DNA of 64,000 nt, taken from contig CAVTXA010000002.1 in the NCBI GenBank assembly GCA_963738545.1, positions 186,001 to 250,000 on the forward strand, in the 5' to 3' direction. The notes beneath the pieces are model-generated. The model ran no database searches, had not been told where the DNA came from, and saw nothing but the letters and a program-made list of their open reading frames with translations. Each line of letters begins with the position of its first letter. Position 1 is the stretch's first letter. This DNA comes from Bog-756 sp963738545 (GTDB lineage: Bacteria; Actinomycetota; Acidimicrobiia; Acidimicrobiales; RAAP-2). The translations under genes and the position numbers were made by a program. This document shows, in pieces, positions 17,478 through 25,862 of this stretch.

Positions 17478-18529
17478 CGCGCCTCCTCGTGGTGGGGGGG
17501 TGGCGGGGGTGGTGGCGTGTCCAACCACGGTGCCTCCCCCTGAGCGGGCGTGGGCTGCGGTCTGACGCGGAAGAGGTCCTGGCGCAGCCTCTGGAAGGGT
17601 GTGGGGGGAAGCGCCCGCGTCGTGCCCCGGGCGTAGTACCGCTCCACATAGAACTGGCCGATGGTGAGCACCGACGTGAAGAACAGATACCACAAGCTGG
17701 CCACGAGCAGCAGGGGCACGATCTCGTAGTTGGTGTTGGAGATGTTCTGGGTCGCCGTGAAGAGGTCGGATCCGGCGATGACGATGACCAGGGAGGTGGT
17801 CTTGAGCATCGAGATGGTCTCGTTGCCGGTCGGGGGAATGATGATGCGCATGGCCTGGGGGAGCACGATGCGTCGCAGGGTGGTGGCCTTGCTCATCCCC
17901 AGGGACTGAGCCGCCTCGGTCTGGCCCTCGTCGACCGAGATGATGCCGGCGCGGACGATCTCGGCCATATAGGCGCCCTCGTTGAGGCTGAGACCGAGGG
18001 CGGCGGCGATGAACGACGTGATCAGGGTGTTGGCGTTGACTGTGTAGAAGGACGGCCCGAAGGGGACCCCGAGCGTGAGCGTCGGGTAGAGGTAGGTGAT
18101 ACCGACGTACCAGAAGGTCAGCTGGACCAGCACCGGTGTGCCGCGGAAGAACCAGATGTAGATCCAGGCCGAGCCGGACAACAACCGGTTGGGGGAGAGC
18201 CGCATCACGGCCAACAGCACGCCGAGCACGATGCCGACCACCATGGCGATGGCCGTCAGCTCGAGGGTGACCGCGATGCCCTTGAGCACCGGGGTGACGA
18301 AGAGGTACTTCCAGACCACGGCCCACTGGAACCGCCCCTCCCGCACACCACCCCGTGTCACGTGCGAGAAGAACAACGTGTTGACCAGCATGGCCACGAG
18401 GACCACGATCACCGCGCTGGCCACCCATCGTCCCGCGTGTCTGACCGGGACGGTCTTCACCGGTGCCCCTTCGGGCGCCGGCCTTCGGTCCGGAGGCGGC
18501 GCCGGCGCCGCCTCCGGGGGGACCGTCAT
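17474..18529 (-). CDS. Polar amino acid ABC transporter, permease
   Basis: 351 aa, HisM/GlnP-type. Contains the RGTPVLVQLTFWYVG motif of polar amino acid permeases near 135-150 and the EAA loop EAAQSLGMSKATTLRRIVLP near 220-240 that docks on the ATPase. About five or six membrane helices. N- and C-terminal extensions are Pro-rich, ending with a run of prolines and histidines. The long N-terminal cytoplasmic tail and a 30-residue loop after helix 1 make it longer than usual. ATG 18529. It lies 31 nt after the substrate-binding gene and overlaps the ATPase gene by 4 bp. Confidence 0.92.
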   Translation of the reverse strand: MTVPPEAAPAPPPDRRPAPEGAPVKTVPVRHAGRWVASAVIVVLVAMLVNTLFFSHVTRGGVREGRFQWAVVWKYLFVTPVLKGIAVTLELTAIAMVVGIVLGVLLAVMRLSPNRLLSGSAWIYIWFFRGTPVLVQLTFWYVGITYLYPTLTLGVPFGPSFYTVNANTLITSFIAAALGLSLNEGAYMAEIVRAGIISVDEGQTEAAQSLGMSKATTLRRIVLPQAMRIIIPPTGNETISMLKTTSLVIVIAGSDLFTATQNISNTNYEIVPLLLVASLWYLFFTSVLTIGQFYVERYYARGTTRALPPTPFQRLRQDLFRVRPQPTPAQGEAPWLDTPPPPPPPHHEEAR

Positions 18530-18560
18530 CGGCGGACCTTCGGCCTCGGGCCGGGAATCC

Positions 18561-19508
18561 CTAGCTGGTGGCGCCGTTGATGACCGAGCTCGTGATGGCT
18601 CCGGACTGCACGCCCCACTTGGTCAGGATCTGCGTGTAGACGCCGTTGCCGATCAGGTAGTTCACCGCCGCCTGGACCGGAGCGGCCATACCGTTCCCCT
18701 TGGGCAGGGCCAGGCCGTAGGGGGCGACCTCGAAGGCGGTCCCGCTGTTCTGGAACACCCCGTTGGAGGTGGCCACGATGTAGCCGGCCACCTGGGAGTC
18801 GGCGAAGCCCACGTCGGCCCGTCCACTGGACACGGCCAGGTTGGCCTGGCTCTGGTTCCCGAACGAGAGCACGGTCACCTTGCCGGTGGTGCACTTCTTG
18901 GCCTGGGCCTGGGCGTCCGACTGTTCGGTGGTCCCCGACTCGACGGCGACGGAGTGCCCGCACAGGGAGGTCAGACCGTTGAAGGCCAGCGGACTGCCAC
19001 TCTTCACGTAGTAGCCCTCACCGGCGGTGAAGTAGTCGACGAAGTCGACGACCTTCTGTCGGGCGATGGTGTCGGTGAACGACGACGCGCCCATGCCGTA
19101 CTTGCCGCTCTGGATGCCGGGGATGATGGTGTCGAAGGTGGCGTTGGTCAGCGTGGCCTTCAGGCCGAGGACCTGGGTGATTGCCGTGGCCAGGTCGGCA
19201 TCCATGCCCACGATGGTAGAACCGTCGGGGGCGATGAACTCGTCCGGAGCGTAGGTGGCGTCCATGGCGACGTCGATGGTGCCCTTGGACTTGATGGCGG
19301 CCGGCACGGTGGCGGCGATGGCCGCGTTGGTGGGTTGGGTCGGGATCACCGTGGTGGGCAGCGCCGGGGTGGTGGCCGTGGTCGACGGTGCGCCCGTGGT
19401 GGTCGTGGAGGTGCTCGAGTTGCTGGAACAGGCGGCGGCCAACACGGCCACCGTCCCGATGGTGAGGGCCACTGCGGCCTTCTTGAGCCCGTGGCGCTGG
19501 GTGAACAC
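18561..19508 (-). CDS. Polar amino acid ABC transporter, substrate-binding lipoprotein
   Basis: 315 aa, SBP_bac_3 fold. Signal peptide with VLAAAC lipobox-like site near residue 25, then a Ser/Thr/Pro-rich spacer and the binding domain: DATYAPDEFIAPDGSTIVGM, the family-3 motif for the alpha-amino acid site, then SFTDTIARQKVVDFV. The ligand is probably a polar or charged amino acid. GTG 19508 has GGAGG seven bases upstream; the longer open frame to 20348 is antisense to the MFS gene and rejected. First gene of the importer operon, divergent from the MFS gene across 225 bp. Confidence 0.92.
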   Translation of the reverse strand: MFTQRHGLKKAAVALTIGTVAVLAAACSSNSSTSTTTTGAPSTTATTPALPTTVIPTQPTNAAIAATVPAAIKSKGTIDVAMDATYAPDEFIAPDGSTIVGMDADLATAITQVLGLKATLTNATFDTIIPGIQSGKYGMGASSFTDTIARQKVVDFVDYFTAGEGYYVKSGSPLAFNGLTSLCGHSVAVESGTTEQSDAQAQAKKCTTGKVTVLSFGNQSQANLAVSSGRADVGFADSQVAGYIVATSNGVFQNSGTAFEVAPYGLALPKGNGMAAPVQAAVNYLIGNGVYTQILTKWGVQSGAITSSVINGATS

Positions 19509-19733
19509 GAGAGGACCTCCGCTGGTCGATGGGGTGAGCGCCAAGTGTGCCACGCCACCTCCCTTGCGTGTCGAATTGTCGCACGGCCGGGAGCCGATCC
19601 GTGCCCGCCACCCCCAGGCGCCCACCGGTGCGCCGTACTCGCCGCTGCCTCGATGTACCCCGCCACCGGGCGTTCCTTCTACACTCGCCACAAGACCACG
19701 CCGGCCAGCGGGAGCGAAGTGGGGAGCGAGGCG

Positions 19734-21770
19734 ATGAGCGACACGGCTACCACGGTTGTGCCCGACAGTGCGCCGGCCCTCACCCACCGTCGGGTCCTGG
19801 TGGTCATCGGGGCGCTCATGCTGGGGATGTTCCTCGCCGCGCTGGACCAGACGGTCGTGTCCACGGCCCTGCCCACCATCGTGGGCGATCTGCACGGGGC
19901 CTCCCATCTCAGCTGGGTGGTCACCGCCTACCTGCTGGCGTCCACGGTGTCGACCCCCCTGTGGGGGAAGTTGGGCGACATGTACGGGAGGAAGTTCTTC
20001 TTCCAGGTGGCCATCGTCCTCTTCCTGATCGGATCGGCCCTCTCCGGTCTCAGCCACTCCATGATCCAGCTCATCGCCTTCCGAGCCGTCCAGGGCCTGG
20101 GCGGCGGCGGCCTCATGATCGGGGCCCAGACCATCGTGGGCGATGTGGTGTCGCCGCGGGAGCGCGGTCGCTACATGGGCTTCTTCATGGCCATGTTCGG
20201 GGTGACCTCGGTCATCGGCCCACTGATCGGCGGGGTGTTCGTCGACTACCTGAGCTGGCGCTGGATCTTCTACATCAACATCCCCATCGGGGCGGTGGCG
20301 CTGGTGGTGACGGCGGTCGCCCTGCCGGGGTCCCTGAACCGCGTCCACCGGGTCATCGACTACCTGGGCACCGCCTTCATCGCCCTGTCCGCCACCTCCC
20401 TGGTGCTCTTCACCAGTCTCGGTGGGACCTCGTACCCGTGGACGTCCCCCTTCATCGTCGGCCTGGCCGTGGCCGGCGTGGTGTTCGCCATCTTGTTCCT
20501 CTGGGCCGAGAAGCGGGCGGTCGAACCCCTGATCCCGCTGCCCCTCTTCGCCAACAAGGTCTTCGCCGCAGCCAGCGCCATCGGGTTCGTGGTCGGCTTC
20601 GCCATGTTCGGGGCCCTGACCTTCCTGCCCCTCTTCTTCCAGGACGTGAAGGGGATCAGTCCCATCGAGTCCGGGGTCCGCCTCTTCCCGCTCATGGGCG
20701 GGCTGCTGGTGGCCTCCATCGGATCCGGCCTCCTCGTGACCAAGTGGGGCCGCTACAAGGTCTTCCCGATCGTGGGGACGGCCCTGATGACCGTCGGCCT
20801 GTACCTGATGTCACTGATCGGGGTGGCCACCGGGGCGTGGACGATGGCCGCCTACATGGTGGTCTTCGGCCTCGGACTCGGCCTGATCCTCCAGGTGCTC
20901 ACCGTGGCCGTCCAGAACGCCGTCCCCTACGAGGAGCTGGGCACGGCCACCTCCGGGGTCACCTTCTTCCGGATGATCGGCGGTTCGTTCGGCACGGCGG
21001 TGTTCGGTGCCATCTTCGCCAATCTCCTGGTCGGGAACGTGCTGAAGGCGTTGCACGTGACGGCCGCACCCCCAGGCTTCAACCTCAGTGCCGACAATCC
21101 CGACGCCATCCACAAGCTGCCCGCCGTCGTGCAGGCCGGGGTGGTCCAGGGCATCGCCCACACCATCCAGACCATGTTCCTCATCGGCGTCCCCATTGCC
21201 TTCGTGGCCTTCCTGCTGAGCTGGACGCTCCCGGAGCTGGCCCTGCGCAAATCCATTCGCAGCTCCGAGCCGGCCGAGAATCTTGGGATCCCGGCTCCCC
21301 GCTCGTCCCTGGACGAGGTCAAGCACCTCCTGGAACGGGCAGCCAGCCGTGAGAACCGGGGTGAGCTCTACGGGATGCTGGCCACCCGGGCCGGGGTCGA
21401 CCTCGAGCCCCGCGCCGTCTGGCTCCTCTACCGCCTGGCCGACCGCGAGGCCACGAGCACCGAGGAGGTGAGCGCCCGGCTGAAGGTGGACCCGGCCATC
21501 CTGCGCCAGGGCGTGGACATGCTGGTGTCGGCGGGCATGGTGGAGCGGGTCGACCGCGACGGCTCGCACAGCGTGGTCGTCACGCCGGCGGGGGAGGAGG
21601 CCATCGAGAAGCTGACCATCGCCCGACGTCAGTCGCTGACCGAGGTCCTGGAGGGTTGGGACCCCGAGGACCACCCCGAGGTGGTGGAGATGATCCGGCA
21701 CCTGGCCGAGGCCCTGTTGGCCGACGACAACCGGCTGCTGGCCGACGCCCATCCGACGGCGACCGTCTGA
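19734..21770 (+). CDS. DHA2-family MFS exporter fused to a C-terminal winged-helix domain
   Basis: 678 aa, about 170 longer than a normal 14-helix DHA2 exporter. Residues 1-520 hold the transporter (LDQTVVSTALPTIVGDL, GKLGDMYGRKFFF, and the PLIGGVFVDYLSWRWIFYIN segment). Residues about 560-665 are soluble and read as a MarR-like winged helix: AVWLLYRLADREATSTEEV, then a helix-turn-helix ending ILRQGVDMLVSAGMVERVDR and a beta wing DGSHSVVVTPAG. ATG 19734 is chosen from the GGGGAG upstream; the frame is open much further but that part is shadow. Similar fusions occur in other Actinobacteria, to my knowledge. Whether the domain binds DNA or regulates transport is unknown. Confidence 0.87.
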   Translation: MSDTATTVVPDSAPALTHRRVLVVIGALMLGMFLAALDQTVVSTALPTIVGDLHGASHLSWVVTAYLLASTVSTPLWGKLGDMYGRKFFFQVAIVLFLIGSALSGLSHSMIQLIAFRAVQGLGGGGLMIGAQTIVGDVVSPRERGRYMGFFMAMFGVTSVIGPLIGGVFVDYLSWRWIFYINIPIGAVALVVTAVALPGSLNRVHRVIDYLGTAFIALSATSLVLFTSLGGTSYPWTSPFIVGLAVAGVVFAILFLWAEKRAVEPLIPLPLFANKVFAAASAIGFVVGFAMFGALTFLPLFFQDVKGISPIESGVRLFPLMGGLLVASIGSGLLVTKWGRYKVFPIVGTALMTVGLYLMSLIGVATGAWTMAAYMVVFGLGLGLILQVLTVAVQNAVPYEELGTATSGVTFFRMIGGSFGTAVFGAIFANLLVGNVLKALHVTAAPPGFNLSADNPDAIHKLPAVVQAGVVQGIAHTIQTMFLIGVPIAFVAFLLSWTLPELALRKSIRSSEPAENLGIPAPRSSLDEVKHLLERAASRENRGELYGMLATRAGVDLEPRAVWLLYRLADREATSTEEVSARLKVDPAILRQGVDMLVSAGMVERVDRDGSHSVVVTPAGEEAIEKLTIARRQSLTEVLEGWDPEDHPEVVEMIRHLAEALLADDNRLLADAHPTATV

Positions 21771-21806
21771 GCCCGGCCGCACCGTTGGTGCGCCCTGTCG
21801 TCCGGG

Positions 21807-23069
21807 TCAGCCCGGCCGCACCGACACCCGGGTGACGGTGGTGAACGTGCACAGGTAGACGTCGTCCCCGAAGCCCGCCGCCGGGAACAGGACGGACTGC
21901 ACGGGACTGCCGGTGTCGGCCCGGGCCAGCTCGCTCCCGTCGGTGATGTCGAGGACCACCACCTGGTCCCTCCGACGGACGGCATCGAAGTCCCCGGTGA
22001 CCAGCGCGCCGGTCCCGGGGCTGAGCAGGAGGTGCCCGCCGTGGTGCTGGTGCCTCCTCCATCGCGGGGTGAGCCCGCCGTCGGGAGCGATGTCGAAGGC
22101 GGTCATCTCGGCGTTGCCGCTGTCGTAGGCCACGGCGATGGCGCGGTCGACATCGATCACCGGCGGGTTGGCGATGAGGCCGCCTGATCGCCCGCACACC
22201 TCGGTCAGGGTGCAGGCACCGTCGTCGAGACCCACCCGCACCAGGTGCAGCGGGGCGGTCGACACCCCGTGCCCGTAGAGGGTGCCGTCGTAGTTCTCGG
22301 AGCCCTCGCCGTCGTCGAGGAACCACGCGGCGCCGAGGGCGATCACACAGTCCCACCCGTAGGTCTGGCCCGGCAGCGTCCGGTACGGGACCGGGGGGTG
22401 GTCCCCGGCCTGGAGCCGCCCGTCCCACCGGACCCGGAGCAGGCCGGTGTCCCCGACCACGATGACCTCGTCATCCCGGGCCGACAGGCGGGCGATGGAC
22501 GGCTCGGCCAGGGTGCACCGGTCGACGATGCGGAGGGACTCGGGCTCGAGCACCACCAGCTCGCATGGCTCCCGGTCGCCCGGGGCCACCGGGACGCCCG
22601 GTCGGGATCCGGCGAAGTCCTTGGTGACCAGGTGGCCGTCGGGCAGGACCACGAACCCGTTGTAGGGGCGGTCCCGGGGTAGCGCCGTGGTGGCCACGAC
22701 GGCGAGGTCGGCGTCGAGCCGGTGGGCGTGGTTGCCGAACACGACGTAGAGGGAGCCGTTGGCGTGGGCGGCCAGACTGCCGGGCCAGGCGGGCCCGCCG
22801 GCCAGGTTGGGGGAGCGACCCCTCTCGGCCAGGGTGTCGGGATCCAGCTGCTCGATGAAGGAGACGGCGCGGTCCCCGGTCGTATGGCGGAGCAGATAGA
22901 GCTGCCCCGGGTCGCGGGTGACCACCATGGTGGCGGCGGGGACGTCTCGGGACACCACGTCGAGACGGGCACCGGGCCCGAGGTCCGGCCCGTGGGGTGG
23001 GCCGGGAACCTGGAGGCGCCGCGGGCCCCCGTCCTCGCATGGCCACGGCCCCGGCCAGTAGCCGCTCAC
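21807..23069 (-). CDS. Putative beta-propeller protein of unknown function
   Basis: 420 aa from a GTG that overlaps the tetR stop as GTGA. No signal peptide or membrane helix, so probably cytoplasmic. The body is a series of short beta-blade repeats (GSLYVVFGNHAHRLDADLAV, NGFVVLPDGHLVTKDF, DEVIVVGDTGLLRVRWDG, VYLCTFTTVTRVSV), as in SMP-30 or quinoprotein-like propellers. No catalytic motif recognised. Translational coupling to the TetR gene suggests that the two act in one system, possibly sensing or metabolising a small molecule. Function unknown. Confidence 0.72.
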   Translation of the reverse strand: MSGYWPGPWPCEDGGPRRLQVPGPPHGPDLGPGARLDVVSRDVPAATMVVTRDPGQLYLLRHTTGDRAVSFIEQLDPDTLAERGRSPNLAGGPAWPGSLAAHANGSLYVVFGNHAHRLDADLAVVATTALPRDRPYNGFVVLPDGHLVTKDFAGSRPGVPVAPGDREPCELVVLEPESLRIVDRCTLAEPSIARLSARDDEVIVVGDTGLLRVRWDGRLQAGDHPPVPYRTLPGQTYGWDCVIALGAAWFLDDGEGSENYDGTLYGHGVSTAPLHLVRVGLDDGACTLTEVCGRSGGLIANPPVIDVDRAIAVAYDSGNAEMTAFDIAPDGGLTPRWRRHQHHGGHLLLSPGTGALVTGDFDAVRRRDQVVVLDITDGSELARADTGSPVQSVLFPAAGFGDDVYLCTFTTVTRVSVRPG

Positions 23070-23749
23070 CGGGTCCGGGTGGACCCTGTCTCCGCCTCGC
23101 AGGGGCAGAACAACGCGGCGAGGGCACCGACGATCGCGGCCCGGGCCCGGGCCGGGCTGAGCCCCTGGCCCTGCAGGAGCAGTTGGCACGATTCGAACGA
23201 GGTCAACACGTCGGCGGCGGCCAGCACGGCGGCCGCTGACCCCTTGTCCCTGTCGGCCAGCTCGGCCGCGAACAGGGTGGCGATCTGGGAGCGCAGGAAC
23301 GCCCGGTGCTGGTGGACCTCCTCGGCCAGCACGGGCTGGAAGGGGGAGCGGAGGCGGGCGACGACGGCGGCGTGGCCGACCGCATCGAACAGGCGGAACC
23401 GCTGGTCCACCAGGGCCTGCACCCGGTCGGCCAGCGGACGGTCGGGACCCACCTCGATGGGCACCAGGTGGTTGACCCGGTGCTCCTGATGCCGTATGGC
23501 GGTGCGGATCAGATCGTCCACGTCGTCGAAGTACCGGAAGAGGGAACGGGGTGAGAGGCCGGACCGGGCAGCGATCTCCTCGGTCCCGGGCTGGAGGTTC
23601 CCCTCCCGGTAGAGGTCGAGCAGCGCGTCTACCACGGCCTCACGGTTGCGCTCACGACGTAGCTGGCGGCCGTCAGTGGTCACCGGGGCGAGCGGGCTGG
23701 GTCCCTCCGGGGAAGGCGCCCACGCGGAGCTGTCGGTGCGGGTGGTCAT
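23066..23749 (-). CDS. TetR family regulator
   Basis: About 227 aa. HTH near residues 33-80 (RNREAVVDALLDLYREGN, TEEIAARSGLSPRSLFRYFD), then a helical effector domain. ATG 23749 is preferred; a GTG 15 nt upstream falls in a palindrome. It is divergent from the DinB-family gene and overlaps the propeller gene by 4 bp. Two palindromes in the divergent region are likely operators, so it may control itself, the propeller gene and the DinB gene. The ligand is unknown. Confidence 0.88.
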   Translation of the reverse strand: MTTRTDSSAWAPSPEGPSPLAPVTTDGRQLRRERNREAVVDALLDLYREGNLQPGTEEIAARSGLSPRSLFRYFDDVDDLIRTAIRHQEHRVNHLVPIEVGPDRPLADRVQALVDQRFRLFDAVGHAAVVARLRSPFQPVLAEEVHQHRAFLRSQIATLFAAELADRDKGSAAAVLAAADVLTSFESCQLLLQGQGLSPARARAAIVGALAALFCPCEAETGSTRTR

Positions 23750-23752
23750 GGT

Positions 23753-23810
23753 GGCCGCCGGCACCAGGTGCCGGCGGCCCGAGCGTATCTGTTGACAGTC
23801 GGACTGCCAA
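23753..23810. promoter_or_regulatory. Two palindromes in the tetR/dinB-family divergent promoter region
   Basis: A perfect odd palindrome with 13-bp arms around one central A spans 23753-23779 (arm GGCCGCCGGCACC), only 4 bp from the tetR start codon. A second, TTGACAGTC-G-GACTGCCAA at 23792-23810, has arms matching at 8 of 9 positions; its left end TTGACA is also a perfect -35 hexamer for the plus strand, with a weak -10 about 17 bp on. The second site looks like a TetR operator over a promoter. The first could be an operator or a hairpin near the tetR start. Confidence 0.5.
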
Positions 23811-23865
23811 GTGCGTTACCGTGACAGCGCCGCCCCCGTCGGGCGGCGGGAACCGGGGTGGCGCG

Positions 23866-24435
23866 ATGAGCGACGAGTTGGTGCTGGACTCCCTGCAGCG
23901 CAGGATGCGCGCCCTCCACTCGCTCTACGCCGACGCCGTGGCCACCATGGACCTGGACCAGGTGAACCACTTCGAGCGGGAGGGCGTCCTGCCCATCGCC
24001 TTCAGCCTCTTCCACATCGTCAACATGATGGACGCCTCGTTCTTCCTGATGACCGGCACCGCCCCGATCTGGGACGAGGCGTGGGAGGCTGCGGTCCGTC
24101 CGGCCATCGCCGACCACGGCAAGCACCGCACGGTCGCCGAGATGGTCCATCAGCGCATCGGCGACTACGACCAGTTCCAGGCCTACATGACCGCGGTGTT
24201 CCGTCGGACCGAGACGTGGTTGGACCACCTGGATCCGGCCGACCTCACCCGGGTGGTCGTGAGGCGACCGTTCCCGCCCGAGGTGGCCAGCACCTACAGC
24301 GCCCGGGTGGCGGGGCCCGAGGGCATCACCCTGCTCGACGCCGCCGAGTGCTGGATCTACCAGCACGGGCTGCGCCACATGGGCGAGATCGAGCTGGCTC
24401 GCGGACTGGTGGGCCTGGGTGGCATGACCTCGTGA
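23866..24435 (+). CDS. DinB superfamily protein
   Basis: 189 aa, a four-helix-bundle DinB/DUF664-type protein. Helix residues include SLFHIVNMMDASFF near 46-60 and YQHGLRHMGEIELARG near 165-180, whose histidines fit the metal-binding triad of the fold. Members include thiol-dependent transferases (for example mycothiol- or bacillithiol-dependent enzymes) and many unknowns. ATG 23866 lies after the divergent TetR operators. A strong hairpin terminator follows 20 bp downstream. The specific reaction cannot be read from sequence. Confidence 0.78.
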   Translation: MSDELVLDSLQRRMRALHSLYADAVATMDLDQVNHFEREGVLPIAFSLFHIVNMMDASFFLMTGTAPIWDEAWEAAVRPAIADHGKHRTVAEMVHQRIGDYDQFQAYMTAVFRRTETWLDHLDPADLTRVVVRRPFPPEVASTYSARVAGPEGITLLDAAECWIYQHGLRHMGEIELARGLVGLGGMTS

Positions 24436-24454
24436 CCCGTAGTGCCCCCGGACG

Positions 24455-24486
24455 CCACGACGACCGCCCGGAGGCGGTCGTCGTGG
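24455..24486. terminator. Bidirectional hairpin terminator
   Basis: A perfect 14-bp stem (CCACGACGACCGCC at 24455-24468 with its complement at 24473-24486) and a CGGA loop, between the convergent DinB-family gene and the 67-aa membrane protein gene. No T-run. Confidence 0.75.
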
Positions 24487-24511
24487 GTGGGAGGGCGGAA
24501 CGGTGGATGAC

Positions 24512-24715
24512 TCAGGCGGCCACCTTCTCCCGGTGGTCGGTGTGGTCCCTCGAGACGGTACGCACCGAGTACTCCGAGACGGTGACGGGCTTCAGCCGGG
24601 TGGCCGAGCCGGTGTGGATGAGCCGGTGCTCACGCACCGAGTGGTAGAGCACGGGAACGGTGGCGATGGCGATGGCCGCGATCATCAGCGGCACCATGAT
24701 GATGAGCAGTGTCAT
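24512..24715 (-). CDS. 67-aa single-helix membrane protein
   Basis: 67 aa. One membrane helix at residues 2-24 (MTLLIIMVPLMIAAIAIATV), then a hydrophilic, basic tail ending DHREKVAA. It lies 148 nt after the cytochrome b C-terminal gene on the same strand, behind its own folded leader. ATG 24715 is the likely start; a TTG nine bases upstream is possible. The first 24 residues align with a 24-codon ORF at 59.7 kb and the two leaders share an identical 12-mer at the same distance from ATG. Role unknown; a small accessory subunit of a membrane complex is one possibility. Confidence 0.65.
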   Translation of the reverse strand: MTLLIIMVPLMIAAIAIATVPVLYHSVREHRLIHTGSATRLKPVTVSEYSVRTVSRDHTDHREKVAA

Positions 24716-24720
24716 GTGCG

Positions 24721-24791
24721 TCAAGCAGTTGGTCGGGGGATCTGCTTGCCTCCTTCGACCACTACGGTACGAAACCCGTCCGTGAGCCCAC
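24721..24791 (-). promoter_or_regulatory. Candidate structured leader of the 67-aa protein (copy 1)
   Basis: On the minus strand the leader carries GTGGGCTCACG (24791-24781), then GGAGGCAAGCAG (24753-24742) exactly 38 nt upstream of the ATG, then TGCTTGA. CAAGCAG at 24748-24742 pairs perfectly with CTGCTTG at 24728-24722 around a 13-nt loop, leaving the start codon just outside the hairpin. The same elements occur in the same order at 59.7 kb. It matches no riboswitch class that I can recall. The pairing is seen directly; function as a cis-regulatory RNA is inferred. Confidence 0.5.
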
Positions 24792-24863
24792 TGGGCCCCA
24801 CCGTAATCCCGGCTGTGACTTGTCCTCCCTGGTCAGGACGTGTTTCTGCGAGGAGAGGTCCGC

Positions 24864-25862
24864 TCAGGCCGGGTGTGATGCGGCCAGATCCCGGTAGTGC
24901 TGACGCCAGATCAGGCGGTAGACACGGGACCACCGGGGGATCGAACGCAGGCCGGGGATGAAGGGGAGCAGGACCAGCCCCAGGGTCAGGATCATCATGA
25001 TCGCCCAGACCTGGAAGTCGCCGCTCGACGAGGCGTTCATCGGGGGCACCTGGTACCAGAGGGTGTAGAGCCACAACCAGGCCTGGCCGGGGAAGTTCCC
25101 GGTCTCGTTCATCATGCCCCACTGGTCGCCGGACAGGTGCTGGCCCTGGGCCAGGTTGGCGAGGTAGGTGCCATCGGCGATGAACAGGAGGGGCTTGGTG
25201 TAGTCGGTGCCGTAGAACTGATGGGAGGTGAGGAGCGCCCCGTCGAGCGCACCGCTCCTGGCCATCGAGGTCAGCGACGAGATGATCGGGCCGACCGGGC
25301 CGTAGTCCCCCGGGGGGACGATCAGCGCGCCGTCGGCGCCCGTGGACGCCTTGGCCACGGCCTTCTCATACGCTGCGGTCCAGGCCGCCTGTTGTGCGGC
25401 CGGGGCTGAGGTGTACTCGTTGACGGCGGCCTGGACGGCGGGCCGATCGGGCAGGGTGCGCAGTGGGGCCAGCACGTAGTCGTTGGCCGTGTCGATGGGA
25501 TGGTGGACGCCGAAGAAACTCTCGGGCGAGATCCCGAAGATGGACTGGCTGGCTCCGGGAGTGGCGTTGTAGGGGGGCCCGTAGGTGGCGGTCCCACTGG
25601 TGCCGTCGAGCTCGGTGATGGCCGTCTGGGCGAAGTCGACCGGGCTGGCCGCCGACCAGGACTTGACGGTGACCGGCTTGTCGTCCGGGGACGAGAAGAC
25701 GACGGCCAGGGCGACGACCAGGATGACCACCACCACGAGGGCGATGGTGACCTCTTTGATCAGGTCGTAGGGGAGGTACCTGCCGTGCCACTCCTCGACA
25801 TCGCGGTCGGGGTTGAAGCGGCGCGACCGACGGGCCCCATGGGTGGCGGTGACCGCGCTCAT
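24864..25862 (-). CDS. Cytochrome b-type complex, C-terminal/subunit IV-like membrane subunit
   Basis: 332 aa. An N-terminal cytoplasmic part (RYLPYDLIKEVTIALVVVVI leads into the first membrane helix, at about 34-58) is followed by an extracytoplasmic domain of about 220 residues and a second membrane helix near 285-305 (WAIMMILTLGLVLLPFIPGL), then a short basic tail. Start and first helix resemble subunit IV/cytochrome b C-terminal proteins; the large insertion (with SPVDFAQTAITELDGTSGTA) is unusual. The ATG overlaps the stop of the haem subunit gene as ATGA, which makes it part of the same complex. Last gene of the three-gene operon. Confidence 0.7.
   Translation of the reverse strand: MSAVTATHGARRSRRFNPDRDVEEWHGRYLPYDLIKEVTIALVVVVILVVALAVVFSSPDDKPVTVKSWSAASPVDFAQTAITELDGTSGTATYGPPYNATPGASQSIFGISPESFFGVHHPIDTANDYVLAPLRTLPDRPAVQAAVNEYTSAPAAQQAAWTAAYEKAVAKASTGADGALIVPPGDYGPVGPIISSLTSMARSGALDGALLTSHQFYGTDYTKPLLFIADGTYLANLAQGQHLSGDQWGMMNETGNFPGQAWLWLYTLWYQVPPMNASSSGDFQVWAIMMILTLGLVLLPFIPGLRSIPRWSRVYRLIWRQHYRDLAASHPA

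Noticed and set aside
18189..19733. Upstream extension of the MFS gene
   Set aside because: The extension is antisense to the amino acid importer genes and lacks domain content; ATG 19734 has a ribosome site.
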